Positions 39,445 through 49,461 are shown, counted from the stretch's first letter. The stretch is 64,000 nucleotides of DNA from Streptococcus respiraculi (GCF_003595525.1 NZ_CP022680.1:1514001-1578000), one strand, 5' to 3'. Numbers and translations: made by a program. Notes: a model not told the origin generated them from the letters alone.

Positions 39445-40208
39445 AATAACTGTTCCAAACCATAAACGAGTTGTTCTCGTTTGACTACTTCTTTTATTCC
39501 TAAATTCACACCACTCATAAAGGAGATGCGGTCATACGAATCATGGCGAATGGTCAATCCCTCACCCTGTGCTCCAAAGATGACTTCTTGATGCGCAACT
39601 AAGCCTGGCAAACGAACCGAGTGAATCCTCATGCCGTCAAAGTCTGCACCACGAGCTCCTGCAATCAACTCTTCCTCATCTGCTAGCCCTTGCTGCCTGC
39701 TCTCACGAACCTGAGAAATCAACTCTGCCGTCTTAATCGCTGTTCCGCTCGGTGCATCTTTTTTCTTGTCATGATGAAGCTCAATGATTTCCAGATTTGG
39801 GAAATACTTGGCTGCTTGCGCTGCAAATTGCATGAGTAAAATGGCTCCAATAGCAAAATTAGGAGCAATCAGCCCACCGATTTTTTTCTCGGCAGACAAA
39901 GCAATCAATTCTTCGATTTCTTCTGGGGTAAAGCCCGTTGTCCCCACAACAGGTGCAAAGCCGTTCTCTAAAGCAAATTTAGTATTTTCATAGGCGAAGG
40001 CTGGCGTTGTAAAATCAACCCACACATCTGCTGAAAAACCAATCAAGGCTTCTTTTGAAGTAAAGACAGGCACACCGTCAATCTCTGTTTCTGTCGCAAA
40101 CGGATCAACCAAGGCAGCAAGTGTTAAACCCTTGTCCTCTTTGACCATATTGAGGGCAGTCGAGCCCATTCTTCCCTTAAAACCTGCGATAATTACTTGA
40201 ATTGTCAT
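39441..40208 (-). CDS. dapB: 4-hydroxy-tetrahydrodipicolinate reductase
   Basis: 255 residues. It reduces the dipicolinate intermediate for lysine and peptidoglycan cross-bridge precursors. N-terminal Rossmann [11 protein letters not shown], then [14 protein letters not shown], the catalytic region [15 protein letters not shown] with the lysine and histidine pair, and [19 protein letters not shown]. It lies 9 nt after degV. Confidence 0.95.
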   Translation of the reverse strand: MTIQVIIAGFKGRMGSTALNMVKEDKGLTLAALVDPFATETEIDGVPVFTSKEALIGFSADVWVDFTTPAFAYENTKFALENGFAPVVGTTGFTPEEIEELIALSAEKKIGGLIAPNFAIGAILLMQFAAQAAKYFPNLEIIELHHDKKKDAPSGTAIKTAELISQVRESRQQGLADEEELIAGARGADFDGMRIHSVRLPGLVAHQEVIFGAQGEGLTIRHDSYDRISFMSGVNLGIKEVVKREQLVYGLEQLL

Positions 40209-40217
40209 CCACTACTC

Positions 40218-41063
40218 CTAGTCAATAATCGGTGAAATACCAAAGGCAATCGCCCCTTCACCTAAGTGCGTACCAATGACTGAGCCCAAGGACACAATTG
40301 GCAAGGGCCAATCGATACCATTTTCCTGTAATAATGCTTTAAATTCTTCCGCTTTTTGCGGTGCATTGGCATGAATCACGGCAATCTGATAAGAGCCATT
40401 CTTGGTCTCTTCCTGCAATATCTCTAACAAACGCTTGACTGCTTTTTTCTCTGTACGAACCTTCTCATAGACCTCAATCTTACCCTCGTCTGTAAAGTAC
40501 AAAATCGGCTTGATACTGAGCAAGTTTCCTAAGAGCGCAGCTCCATTGGAAAGACGCCCTCCCTTGACCAAATGATCCAGATCATCAACCATGATAAAGG
40601 CTTTAGTCCCTGCAATCTCCTGCTCCAACTTATCTAAAATCTCCTCAAACGGCATACCAGCTTCATAACGTTTAAAGATTGTCTCCAGCATCATACCAAG
40701 CGGTGCTGAGGTAATCTTGCTGTCTGGAAAGGCAATCGTCAGCCCGTCAAATTCATCCTTAAGATACTGGATATTTTGATAAAAGCCAGAAATACCAGAC
40801 GACAAGAAAAGACCAATCACATGTGTATAACCTTCTTTTTGTAAGCGAGCCAGCGTTTCTTCTAATTCTGAGAGGCTTGGCTGGCTGGTCTTTGGTAACT
40901 CCGCTTCTGCTGCCATTTTCTGGTAAAATTCTTCAACACTTAAATCTCTTCCTTCGATATAGGTCGTATCGCCAATCGTTACAGGAATATCCAACACAAA
41001 AAGATTCTCTCGTCCTGCTATTTGTAGTACAGCTGAAGAGTCTGTAATAACGGCTAATTTCAT
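40218..41063 (-). CDS. DegV-family fatty-acid-binding protein
   Basis: 281 residues. ITDSSAVLQ at the N-terminus, the lipid-contact region [13 protein letters not shown] and [14 protein letters not shown] are typical of DegV. In characterised members (FakB) these proteins present fatty acids to FakA kinase for incorporation into phospholipids; whether this copy is a FakB cannot be told here. It is 1 nt downstream of the DUF1149 gene. Confidence 0.9.
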   Translation of the reverse strand: MKLAVITDSSAVLQIAGRENLFVLDIPVTIGDTTYIEGRDLSVEEFYQKMAAEAELPKTSQPSLSELEETLARLQKEGYTHVIGLFLSSGISGFYQNIQYLKDEFDGLTIAFPDSKITSAPLGMMLETIFKRYEAGMPFEEILDKLEQEIAGTKAFIMVDDLDHLVKGGRLSNGAALLGNLLSIKPILYFTDEGKIEVYEKVRTEKKAVKRLLEILQEETKNGSYQIAVIHANAPQKAEEFKALLQENGIDWPLPIVSLGSVIGTHLGEGAIAFGISPIID

Positions 41064-41064
41064 T

Positions 41065-41439
41065 CTAAATCTCCAAATTCACACCCGGGGCATCCAGGGC
41101 AATCTCTGTTACTTCATACGTTAGGCGTTGCAAAATATCCAAGAGTGGATTGACCAAGAAGCGTTTATCTTGCTCGCTAAACTCTTCTACTTCTTGGACA
41201 AGCTGTTCTAAAATATGTACACCTTGGCTCATAGCTCCTGAAATCACAAAGTAATCCAAGACAATCATAAAACGTAAGATTACGACGATTGACGTTTTAT
41301 TTTCCTCTGTATTTCGCTCAATCAATTGAAAATCGACAGTTAATCGAGAAGTTGGTACACCATTTTGTTCTTCCCATTCTCTATTGCGGGTATCAAAATG
41401 ATACTGATTGACTAGCGCCTTATCACGAATGACGTTCAT
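41065..41439 (-). CDS. DUF1149-family protein
   Basis: 124 residues. A lactic-acid-bacterial protein with SecB-like features according to the family description as I recall it. Visible here is a beta-rich start ([18 protein letters not shown]), a central hydrophobic strand ([18 protein letters not shown]), and an acidic helix. First gene of a tight run DUF1149-degV-dapB-cca-ABC-F-membrane protein. Cellular function unknown. Confidence 0.75.
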   Translation of the reverse strand: MNVIRDKALVNQYHFDTRNREWEEQNGVPTSRLTVDFQLIERNTEENKTSIVVILRFMIVLDYFVISGAMSQGVHILEQLVQEVEEFSEQDKRFLVNPLLDILQRLTYEVTEIALDAPGVNLEI

Positions 41440-41499
41440 ATTATTCTCCTCAAAACGGTAATATGAATATTATACCATATTTTTTGGTAAACAGATAAA

Positions 41500-41527
41500 A
41501 AACCTTATCCATGCAACGATAAGGTTT
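41500..41527 (-). terminator. Terminator of the fru operon
   Basis: Perfect 10-bp stem AAACCTTATC / GATAAGGTTT with an 8-nt loop and T-tract on the minus strand, 12 nt after the fruA stop. Confidence 0.9.
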
Positions 41528-41539
41528 ACTATTTTTTAT

Positions 41540-43495
41540 CTATTTCGCCTTGCGTAAAGCACCGAATAGGACACCTGATACAATTGCTCCGATAAGGACA
41601 AAGACGAGGTAAAGAAGCGGATTACTGGTGAGTGCGATGACAAAGATTCCACCGTGTGGCGCCATTAACTTGATACCAGACAAGCCGACCAAAGCTCCTG
41701 TAAGGGCGGAACCTGCGACAAAACTTGGAATGGCACGTGCTGGATCAGCTGCACCAAATGGAATCGCGCCTTCTGTAATAAAGGATAAGCCCATAATGAT
41801 ATTAGTCAAACCTGAGTTGCGCTCTTCCTTGGTGAATTTATCCTTAAACAAGAGAGTCGCAACAAAGACTGCAAGAGGAGGTACCATACCACCTGCCATA
41901 ACAGCTGCCATTGCCACAGAGCCACCATTTGCAACGGTTGCTGCAAGGGTTCCTGTACCAAAGACGTAGGCTGCCTTATTAACTGGACCACCCATATCTA
42001 CGGCCATCATACCTCCAAGGACAAGTCCTAAGATGATAGCAGAGCTTCCTTCTAATCCACTTAGAAAATCATTCATCCCTGTATTGATAGCAGCCATTGG
42101 GATATTGACGAAGAACATCACAAATCCCGTAATCATGGCACCAAGCAGTGGCAAAAGGAGAATTGATTTGATTCCTTCGAGGGATTTTGGTAAATATGCT
42201 AAGACCTTACGAAGTCCGATAATTACCGCACCGGCTAAGAAACCACCGACAAGAGCACCTAGGAAACCAGAAGATACTGCTGCTGGAATTTCAGTTGTCG
42301 CTGCACCAAATGGAATTTTTCCATAAGCCAGACCATCTTTTGCGATTGCACCTGCTACGAAACCTGCAATCAAACCTGGTTTTTCAGCAATAGAGTAAGC
42401 AATGTAACCTGCAAGCAGTGGCAGCATGAAGCCGAAGGCTGCGCTACCAATCTGCATGAACATCGATGCTAATTCATTGTAAGAGCCAAGGCTAGAGAGA
42501 CTATCTTGGGGCACACCCATGACATTATCGACGAGAAAGGCAAGTGCAATCAAGATACCGCCACCGATAACGAATGGCAACATTTGTGACACACCGCTCA
42601 TCAAGTGCTTGTAAAAGGCTTTTCCAAGACTCAATTTCTCAGTTGCCTCTTCTACGCTAGCCCCTTCTTTCGCTTGATAGGTATTTGCTTCGCCTTTTAG
42701 GACGATGTTGATCAATTCTTCTGTCTTTTTGATACCGTCTGCCACTGGACGAGATACGAGTGGTTTGCCATTGAAACGTGCCATTTCAACTGCTTTATCT
42801 GCTGCGATGATAACGCCCTTAGCACGCTTGATATCGTCTGCTGTCAATTTATTGCCAACACCCGATGCACCGTTAGTTTCCACCTTGATGTCAATTCCCA
42901 TTTCAACAGCTTGTTTTTTGAGAGCCTCTTCTGCCATGTAGGTATGGGCAATCCCTGTCGTACAAGCTGTAACAGCAACGATAAAGTCTTTTTCTCCAGT
43001 GCTAACATTTGCTGTTTCAACCACTTGACTCGCTTTATCAGCTGCTTCAGCTTCATCAAAGACAGCAATCACATCCGCTGGGGATGAAACCTGACGGAGT
43101 TTATCTGCAAATCCTGGCTTCATCAAGTATTTAGACAATTCTGCCAGAGCAGCCAAATGGGTATCGTTAGCCCCTTCTGGTGCTGCAATCATGAAGAACA
43201 AGTCTGTTGGCTGACCGTCCAAACTTTCGTAGTCCACCCCCTCGTTTGATTTAGCAAAGAGGACAGTTGCTTCCTTAACCGCTGCATTTTTACTATGAGG
43301 CATGGCAATTCCGTCACCGAGCCCTGTTGTGGTCTGAGCCTCACGGTTCATAATACCTGTCTTAAAAGCTGTAGCATCACTGACCACTCCGTGCTCAGCA
43401 AGGCTAGTAATCATTTCATCAATCACAGCTTCTTTTGTCGTTGCTTGTAAATCCAGCAACATCACGTCCTGTTTCAAGACATCTTGAATTTTCAT
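41540..43495 (-). CDS. fruA: Fructose-specific PTS component EIIABC
   Basis: 651 residues. EIIA (1-145) with phosphorylated His67 in IAMPHSKNA; EIIB (about 170-265) with Cys178 in VAVTACTTGIAHTYMAEEA; EIIC membrane domain (about 290-650). It imports fructose as fructose-1-phosphate, the FruK substrate. The ATG overlaps the fruK stop by 4 nt. Confidence 0.97.
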   Translation of the reverse strand: MKIQDVLKQDVMLLDLQATTKEAVIDEMITSLAEHGVVSDATAFKTGIMNREAQTTTGLGDGIAMPHSKNAAVKEATVLFAKSNEGVDYESLDGQPTDLFFMIAAPEGANDTHLAALAELSKYLMKPGFADKLRQVSSPADVIAVFDEAEAADKASQVVETANVSTGEKDFIVAVTACTTGIAHTYMAEEALKKQAVEMGIDIKVETNGASGVGNKLTADDIKRAKGVIIAADKAVEMARFNGKPLVSRPVADGIKKTEELINIVLKGEANTYQAKEGASVEEATEKLSLGKAFYKHLMSGVSQMLPFVIGGGILIALAFLVDNVMGVPQDSLSSLGSYNELASMFMQIGSAAFGFMLPLLAGYIAYSIAEKPGLIAGFVAGAIAKDGLAYGKIPFGAATTEIPAAVSSGFLGALVGGFLAGAVIIGLRKVLAYLPKSLEGIKSILLLPLLGAMITGFVMFFVNIPMAAINTGMNDFLSGLEGSSAIILGLVLGGMMAVDMGGPVNKAAYVFGTGTLAATVANGGSVAMAAVMAGGMVPPLAVFVATLLFKDKFTKEERNSGLTNIIMGLSFITEGAIPFGAADPARAIPSFVAGSALTGALVGLSGIKLMAPHGGIFVIALTSNPLLYLVFVLIGAIVSGVLFGALRKAK

Positions 43496-44403
43496 AGGGT
43501 TTCTACCTCCACTTTTTCATACATTTCCCGAATAAAATCAATACTTGCTAAATCATCTGAGAAAGCTGTTGCGGTCCCGCAAGCTACTCCCCATTTCAGT
43601 GCTTCAATCGGATTGTGCGACTTGGTGTACGCGCCTGTAAAGCCTGCAACCATTGAATCTCCTGCTCCGACTGAGTTTTTTACTGTACCCTTAATCGGTT
43701 TAGCAAAATAGGTCACATCTCCTGTCACAAGGAGCGCTCCGTCCCCTGCCATGGATACAATGACATTTTTAGCCCCCTTGACAAGAATTTCTTTGGCGTA
43801 GCGTACGATGTCCTCGCGCGAATGGAACGTCACACCGAAAATTGCTTCGAGTTCATGATTATTTGGTTTGACCAAGAGAGGCTCGTGTGCCAAGGAATCG
43901 AGTAAGGTTTGACCTTCAAAATCACAGACCACTTCTGCACCCGCTTTTTTCGCTTGCGGAATCAAGCGATTGTAAACTTGATTGCCCAAACTAGCTGGAG
44001 CAGACCCTGCAAAGACGACGGTGTCGTCTGCTGTCACATGTGACAAAATATCTTCCAATTCTGCCAACTGCTCATCAGTCACGACTGGACCTAACCCGTT
44101 GATTTCCGTTTCTTGGTCCGCCTTGATTTTGACATTGATACGGGTATCTTGGTCCACTTGGACAAACTGTGTGCCAATTGCTTCTGCTACTAGGCCATTT
44201 TTGATAAATTCTCCCGTAAATCCACCGATAAAGCCAGTCGCTGTACTGGCATAACCAAGCCGTTGTAAAATCCGGCTGACATTGATTCCCTTACCACCAG
44301 CAAACGTATCACTGCTGTCCATACGATTAACTGCGCCTGATTCGATATGCGTGAGACGTACAATATAGTCAATCGCAGGGTTTAAGGTGACTGTATAAAT
44401 CAT
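43492..44403 (-). CDS. fruK: 1-phosphofructokinase
   Basis: 303 residues, PfkB/ribokinase family. It converts fructose-1-phosphate to fructose-1,6-bisphosphate. TLNPAIDYIV at the start, GGKGINVSRIL near 38, and the catalytic NSVGAGDSMVAGF near 250. Its close relative LacC (tagatose-6-phosphate kinase) is missing from the lac operon in this window, so cross-activity of FruK is conceivable but unproven. It overlaps fruR by 4 nt. Confidence 0.95.
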   Translation of the reverse strand: MIYTVTLNPAIDYIVRLTHIESGAVNRMDSSDTFAGGKGINVSRILQRLGYASTATGFIGGFTGEFIKNGLVAEAIGTQFVQVDQDTRINVKIKADQETEINGLGPVVTDEQLAELEDILSHVTADDTVVFAGSAPASLGNQVYNRLIPQAKKAGAEVVCDFEGQTLLDSLAHEPLLVKPNNHELEAIFGVTFHSREDIVRYAKEILVKGAKNVIVSMAGDGALLVTGDVTYFAKPIKGTVKNSVGAGDSMVAGFTGAYTKSHNPIEALKWGVACGTATAFSDDLASIDFIREMYEKVEVETL

Positions 44404-45143
44404 ACTTCAATTACCCTCGTTTTTTTCTTTATAGTTGTCATCAGATTGCTGTCGGTAGCGAGGCAAATCAAATCTGCCCGCCCAATTTCCGCTACTTTTG
44501 TGAAGGAGATGTGCCCCAGCTTGGACGGGTCAACCAGCACATACGCTTGACTAGCATTGTGCAACACCGTCCGCTTAATGGCTGCTTCTTCTACATCCGG
44601 CGTCGTATAATCATTCGTGTCAACCCCATTCATACCAAGAAAGGCTTTCGTGAAATGTAGCTGACGAATCTGCTCCAAGGCAACTGCCCCAATGGAAGCA
44701 TCCGTTGAGCCCTTGACCTTACCACCGATGATAATGGTATAAAACCCTTTATCTACCAGCTTAACAGCATGGTGAACCGAGTTGGTGACAATCGTCAACC
44801 CCTTTGCTGACAAATAATCAATCAGTAGCTCCGTTGTCGTTCCCGCATCGAGAAAGACCACATCGCCGTCCTCTACAAAACTGGCAGCCTTTTGAGCGAT
44901 TTGCCGTTTTTCTTGAATGTTTTTGACAGATTTTTGAACAATCGACTCTTCTGCCTGTAAATTTGGGAGACTTTCTGCCCCACCATGTACACGGCGCAGT
45001 TTCCCAGCTAATTCCAATTCATCCAAATCACGTCTAACCGTTGATTCAGAAGAATGAAGCAAGTCAACCAAATCCTCTAAGCGGACAAATTGCTGTTTTT
45101 TTATTGTGTCTAAAATGACTTGTTTACGCTCTGATTTGAGAAT
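44400..45143 (-). CDS. fruR: Fructose operon repressor (DeoR family), probable ATT start
   Basis: 247 residues if started at ATT (45141-45143). The N-terminal winged helix (LEDLVDLLHSSESTVRRDLDEL) binds DNA; the C-terminal DeoR sensor has FLDAGTTTELLIDYL and LVDPSKLGHISF. Start choice: the longer GTG-initiated ORF (45185) would begin inside the -10 box, and the GTG at 45152 overlaps the Shine-Dalgarno. AGGAGG at 45152-45157 is 8 nt from the ATT, and homologues start M-L-K-(S/T)-E-R-K. It heads fruR-fruK-fruA. Confidence 0.88.
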   Translation of the reverse strand: MLKSERKQVILDTIKKQQFVRLEDLVDLLHSSESTVRRDLDELELAGKLRRVHGGAESLPNLQAEESIVQKSVKNIQEKRQIAQKAASFVEDGDVVFLDAGTTTELLIDYLSAKGLTIVTNSVHHAVKLVDKGFYTIIIGGKVKGSTDASIGAVALEQIRQLHFTKAFLGMNGVDTNDYTTPDVEEAAIKRTVLHNASQAYVLVDPSKLGHISFTKVAEIGRADLICLATDSNLMTTIKKKTRVIEV

Positions 45144-45156
45144 GATTTCCACCTCC

Positions 45157-45204
45157 TGCAATCGTTTACAAGAATTATTATACACGTTTTTCTTCCATTG
45201 TCAA
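45157..45204 (-). promoter_or_regulatory. fru operon promoter with cre overlapping the transcript start
   Basis: -35 TTGACA (45199-45204) and -10 TATAAT (45177-45182), spacer 16. Directly downstream TGTAAACGATTGCA (minus strand, 45157-45170) fits the cre consensus TGNAANCGNNNNCA at every fixed position, ideally placed for CcpA repression. Confidence 0.82.
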
Positions 45205-45240
45205 TCATTTTCTATCAAAATCTTCCAAAAAAATAAAAAA

Positions 45241-45287
45241 AGAGTAGAAATTCGTCAGAAAACCATAGTCCTGATGAATTCCACTCT
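45241..45287 (-). terminator. Terminator of hisC
   Basis: 17-bp imperfect stem AGAGTGGAATTCATCAG / CTGACGAATTTCTACTCT followed by TTTTTTTATTTTTTT on the minus strand, between hisC and the fru promoter. Confidence 0.9.
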
Positions 45288-45314
45288 TCTATGACTCATT
45301 TGGAAAGCACCTTC

Positions 45315-46385
45315 TTATCCTTCATCGGCTTTGATGCTGTTGATGATCAAGGCTTTGAGCAATTCCATCTCCTCAGGCCGACCAATTGTCATACGGATAT
45401 AGCCTGCTAAGATGCCGTCAGAATAGTATTTAAAATCAAACTGATTGGCAAGTGCCTCATGGTAAAATGGCTCTGCCTGCTGAAAAGTAAAGGTGACAAA
45501 GTTGGTCTGACTAGGAAGAACATGACAGCCCTCTAGCTCTGTCAAAAAGCAATAAAAATCCTATCTTGTTGCCTTGATTTGCTCAATGACTGTGCTCACT
45601 TCTTTTTGGTAATCAAGGGCTGCTGAGCCAATCTTTGCCACAACATTTGACACACTAAAAGGCGGGATAGCCTTATCCAGTTCATAAATCAATCGCTCAT
45701 TAGCGATGGCAAAGCCTAACCGCAGACCTGCTAAGCCAAAGGCTTTTGAGAGGGTACGTAAAACAATGAGATTAGGGTAAGTCTCAATCAAACTGACAAA
45801 ACTTGGACTATCTGAAAATTCGATATAGGCCTCATCTAAGACAACCAAGCCCTTGAAGGATTGTAGAATTTGCTCAATTTCTTTAGAATCAAAGGCTACG
45901 GAAGAAGGATTATTGGGATTGGATAACATGAGAACCTTAGCCTTCACTCGCTCTGCATAAATCAAGAGTTTTTCTGCCGACAAGTGCAGGCTGTCCTGCT
46001 CCCACTCTAAAGGATAAGCCTCGAATCTCGAATCATGTAACTGATTATAGACTTGATACATGAAAAAATCCGGATCAAGGGTCAAAAAGACATCTCCCTT
46101 TTCTAAGAAGGTCGTTACAATCATGTGAATGAGAAAATCTGATCCTACACCGGCTGTAACTTGTGTAGTACGCACACCAGCATAGCTGGCATATTTTTCA
46201 ATCACATCACGATAGCAATTATCACCATAGTACATCAAATCAGAGAGACTCATATTGGCTTGAATATTCTCTAACAGTCCTGTCCAATCCATTAAACGAT
46301 TCTCATTATTGGCCAAATCATGGTCTGCAATACGCTCTAGCTTATACGGTTCCCAACCCTTTAATTCTTGTCTAAACTCTACCAT
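45315..46385 (-). pseudogene. hisC: Histidinol-phosphate aminotransferase, interrupted by an in-frame stop
   Basis: 357 codons in one frame, broken only by TAG at 45561-45563 (codon 275). Part one (274 codons) starts MVEFRQELKGWEPYKLERI and has the PLP lysine Lys214 in TLSKAFGLAGLRLG and LSNPNNPSS. After the TAG the frame continues DFYCFLTELEGCHVLPSQTN to a normal C-terminus with YIRMTIGRPEEME. There is no frameshift; one base change would restore it. It is an orphan his gene; class-II aminotransferases of this type may serve other amino acids. If the call is right, a truncated protein lacking the small C-terminal domain is made. Confidence 0.9.
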
Positions 46386-46590
46386 TTTAAACTCTCCCTC
46401 AAAATGTATTATTATACTGTTTTTTAAAACAAATCTGTATAATAATACACATTATAGCATAGAATTTCTAAAAATCAAGAAGGTATGGCAAAAAACTGCG
46501 AGCAGGAAACTCTAGACTTAGTTGCTTATGCTGTCTTTGGAGTTTAATAATCAAAATAATTACTGCATCAATATAGTTTATTAACTCTAA

Positions 46591-46624
46591 AAAGCTAGGC
46601 TGGACGTACGGCCAGTCTAGCTTT
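46591..46624 (-). terminator. Terminator of the pht operon
   Basis: 13-bp stem AAAGCTAGACTGG / CCAGCCTAGCTTT (one mismatch) with a T-rich exit on the minus strand, 6 nt after the pht stop. The rest of 46386-46590 holds the hisC promoter region (two TATAAT-like boxes) and nothing else evident. Confidence 0.85.
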
Positions 46625-46629
46625 GTTAT

Positions 46630-49461
46630 TTATTCCTTCGTTGGAATTTCTTCTAGTGTTTCTAAGGAAACAAGAACTGATTTGCCATCTTTTGTCACCA
46701 ATGAGACTGTCTTTTGCTCTGGTTGGTAGTTAAAACTATCCATCGCTACCTTATATTTCAACGCAATTTTTACAAGTTTATCTTGGAAATCATCAACTGA
46801 CATTCCAAATTCGCTTGCTAGTTTACGTTGGGCAAGTTCGTCCTCATCTGGCTCATCAACTGGCTCTTCTTCTTCCTTGTCTACAACATCTTCTTTACCA
46901 TAATTACTTGAACTACCAAAGCCATCTTCTGAAATCGGACGATCTTCTGGATGCAGAACATAGTATTTAACCGTTGCAAGAAATTGTTCCAAAGTATATC
47001 CTTGTGGTGCGTGATAATGATCTTCATCAAACCAAGAAAGAGCTATGTTGTGATAATGATCATAGTGTGGAATAATCATCTGTCCGTTTTGGAAATCAAC
47101 GACGTAAGCAGAGTTATACGGCATCGCTTCTACTGGAACAATCTTTTCTGGTGTCACACGATTATAGATGTCTAACGCTGATTCCTTTTCTGGGGTAGAT
47201 GGCTTTTCTTCTTTCTTATCTTTTAAACCAGCTTTTGCCACATAATTACGGGCTTCTTCTTGCTCTTTTTTAGACAAATATTTTTTGGGAATATAATGAC
47301 TGTGACTCATGTGAGGCACTAGATAACCATCACCAAGATCTTCAACAATATCTCGTGCATCAAAAATATAACCGTCTGAAGTAGTATAACGACCAGCTGC
47401 TTTTGCAGCCGCTATTTCCTCTGCTGTGTAAACAATTTGTGAATTCGGTTTACCATCGCGATCTGGATGACGAGGAGTCTCCGTAGGTTTGTTGCTTGAG
47501 GTAGTTGGGCTTTCTTGCTTTCCTTCATCTAGCGTTCCCCAACCATATTGAGAATATGGACGTTCCTCTGGATGAGCGAGATAATATTTAATCGTCGCAA
47601 ATAAATCCTCTAGACTATAACCACTTGGCGCCTTGAAGAAATCTGAATCATTGAACCAGGCCACATCTAAATTATGATAATGATCTCTGTGCGGGATAAT
47701 AATTTTACCCTTCTTCACCTCAGAAGCATATCCTACATTGTAAGGTAAGCGTTCAAATGGGATGATTTTCTTAGCTGCTACTCGTTCAAAGACTGCTTCT
47801 GCTTTTTCCTTGCTAGCATCAAAATAAGAAATATCGTCTGCTGCTGGTGCTTTTAGTCCTTTCTTCTGACAGAAAGCCTTAGCTTCTGTCAACTCTTTTT
47901 CAGATAGAGATTCTTTGTCCACCCAATGCGTATAGTTATCACGGAAAATGATGTAGGAGTCTCCCTCATCACTAATAATATCTTCTGCCTTAAAGATATA
48001 TCCATCCTCGACTGATACATACCGCCCTGCTGCTTTTGCTGCATCCACCTCTTCTTGCGAATACATGGTTTTTTTATGAGGTTTTTCAGTTCCAGCAGGC
48101 TGGGTTGGTTTACTTGGTTGAGTAGAAACTGGCTTCTCTGGTTTTGTTGAATGAGATGGCTGGCTTGGTTTGCTTGGCTGAGTAGGTTGGTTCGGTTTAG
48201 CAGGTTTCGTAGGTTGCTTAGGCTTAGCAGGTTGATGCGGTTTGGCAGGTTTTGCAGGTTGCTTAGGCTTAGCAGGTTGAGGTTTTTGCGGTTGACTGAC
48301 AATCCCCACTCCCTTCGGATCCTTTAAGCCTGGGAAGCTACGTCCAATCGGAATCATTTTGGCAATTTTCTGTTCAAGCGCCGATAAGCGGTCATATGGA
48401 ATAAAATGATAATGATCCCCATGAGGCACAACGACACCACGATCCGTACGATTAGTAATCTGCACAGGATCAAATACCAATCCATCTTCTTCCATATAGC
48501 GCTGACTCAACGGGAGAGCATACAATTCCTTCAACAATCGAATAATTTCTTCTTCGACAGGCTGTACCACTTGCCCTGTCTGAATCGGCTGTACAGGTGT
48601 TCCTGGACGATTTGGCTGAGCTGGATGATTTGGCGCTGGACGACCTTGCTGCACTGGCTGTTGTACCAAAGCAGGAGGAACTTGGCCAATATGGATTGGA
48701 ACCTGCGGAGTTGTCGTTGTTTTTGGACTGGCTACAGTAGCTTGATTCCGACTATTCCAAAAGGCTTGAGCAGCACGCAATTCGTCTGGCGATAGAGCAC
48801 TCTTGGGAATATAGTGGAAATGATTCCCATGAGGAACAATATAGGCATCGCCGGTATCTTCAATAATATCGTTAGGATTAAAAATATAACCGTCATCTGT
48901 CGTATAGCGTCCCTGTTGTTTAGCAACAGCTACCGCTCCTGTGACAGGTCGATTAGCTTTCGCTTGTGCTTGAATATGCTGGCGTCGTTGCTGATCAATC
49001 GCATCTTTACTCCGCACATTTACAGGATTTTCCTTATTTTTCAAATACAGATAATATTGGCCGTTAACCTTAATAATATAGCCATCTTTTACTTCATTAA
49101 CAATATCTGAATCCTGTAATTGGTAAACAGGATCTTTCATAATCAAGTCTTCACTGATAATCGCATCGAACGGAACTTTTCCATTATAGTAATGATAATG
49201 GTCTCCATGAGACGTAACATAGCCTTGGTCGGTTATTTTGATGACAATTTGTTCTGCTGCAATATTTTCTTTTGCACTAACCTGTTCTGGCGTTAATTCC
49301 TCAACTCTTGTCGGATTATTTTCTGTAGAAGTGTCCGTTTTATCTACATAGGCTACCCGATGACTTTCTGTTTTTGTCCCTCCTTGCTGCCGTCCTAGTT
49401 CATAACTGCACAGACTAAGAGCAATCATGGCAACACTCCCAATGATATATTTCTTTTTCAT
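46630..49461 (-). CDS. Histidine triad (Pht) surface protein
   Basis: 943 residues. Signal sequence IIGSVAMIALSLCSYELG. Six intact HxxHxH triads start at residues 85, 211, 347, 591, 717 and 799, each in a repeat with the pattern GRYTT.DGYIF..DI..D. A seventh repeat (about 480-520) has decayed to RDNYTH (507-512). A Pro/Lys/Gln-rich linker (391-460) splits the protein. Pht proteins bind zinc at the surface, hand it to AdcAII and help evade complement. The ATG overlaps the adcAII stop by 4 nt, so the two are coupled. Intact length for a large Pht. Confidence 0.93.
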   Translation of the reverse strand: MKKKYIIGSVAMIALSLCSYELGRQQGGTKTESHRVAYVDKTDTSTENNPTRVEELTPEQVSAKENIAAEQIVIKITDQGYVTSHGDHYHYYNGKVPFDAIISEDLIMKDPVYQLQDSDIVNEVKDGYIIKVNGQYYLYLKNKENPVNVRSKDAIDQQRRQHIQAQAKANRPVTGAVAVAKQQGRYTTDDGYIFNPNDIIEDTGDAYIVPHGNHFHYIPKSALSPDELRAAQAFWNSRNQATVASPKTTTTPQVPIHIGQVPPALVQQPVQQGRPAPNHPAQPNRPGTPVQPIQTGQVVQPVEEEIIRLLKELYALPLSQRYMEEDGLVFDPVQITNRTDRGVVVPHGDHYHFIPYDRLSALEQKIAKMIPIGRSFPGLKDPKGVGIVSQPQKPQPAKPKQPAKPAKPHQPAKPKQPTKPAKPNQPTQPSKPSQPSHSTKPEKPVSTQPSKPTQPAGTEKPHKKTMYSQEEVDAAKAAGRYVSVEDGYIFKAEDIISDEGDSYIIFRDNYTHWVDKESLSEKELTEAKAFCQKKGLKAPAADDISYFDASKEKAEAVFERVAAKKIIPFERLPYNVGYASEVKKGKIIIPHRDHYHNLDVAWFNDSDFFKAPSGYSLEDLFATIKYYLAHPEERPYSQYGWGTLDEGKQESPTTSSNKPTETPRHPDRDGKPNSQIVYTAEEIAAAKAAGRYTTSDGYIFDARDIVEDLGDGYLVPHMSHSHYIPKKYLSKKEQEEARNYVAKAGLKDKKEEKPSTPEKESALDIYNRVTPEKIVPVEAMPYNSAYVVDFQNGQMIIPHYDHYHNIALSWFDEDHYHAPQGYTLEQFLATVKYYVLHPEDRPISEDGFGSSSNYGKEDVVDKEEEEPVDEPDEDELAQRKLASEFGMSVDDFQDKLVKIALKYKVAMDSFNYQPEQKTVSLVTKDGKSVLVSLETLEEIPTKE

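Noticed and set aside
48110..48300. Repetitive DNA that at first looked like a CRISPR or VNTR array
   Set aside because: It is in-frame coding sequence for the Pro/Lys/Gln linker; no regular spacer structure.
47889..48302. 137-codon minus-strand ORF rich in Asn/Leu
   Set aside because: Frame-shifted reading of the Pro/Lys linker of pht, not a separate gene.
48406..48795. 129-codon plus-strand ORF and similar His/Ile-rich ORFs across 46951-49110
   Set aside because: Shadows of the pht gene, whose repeated His/Asp/Tyr codons leave the reverse frames open.
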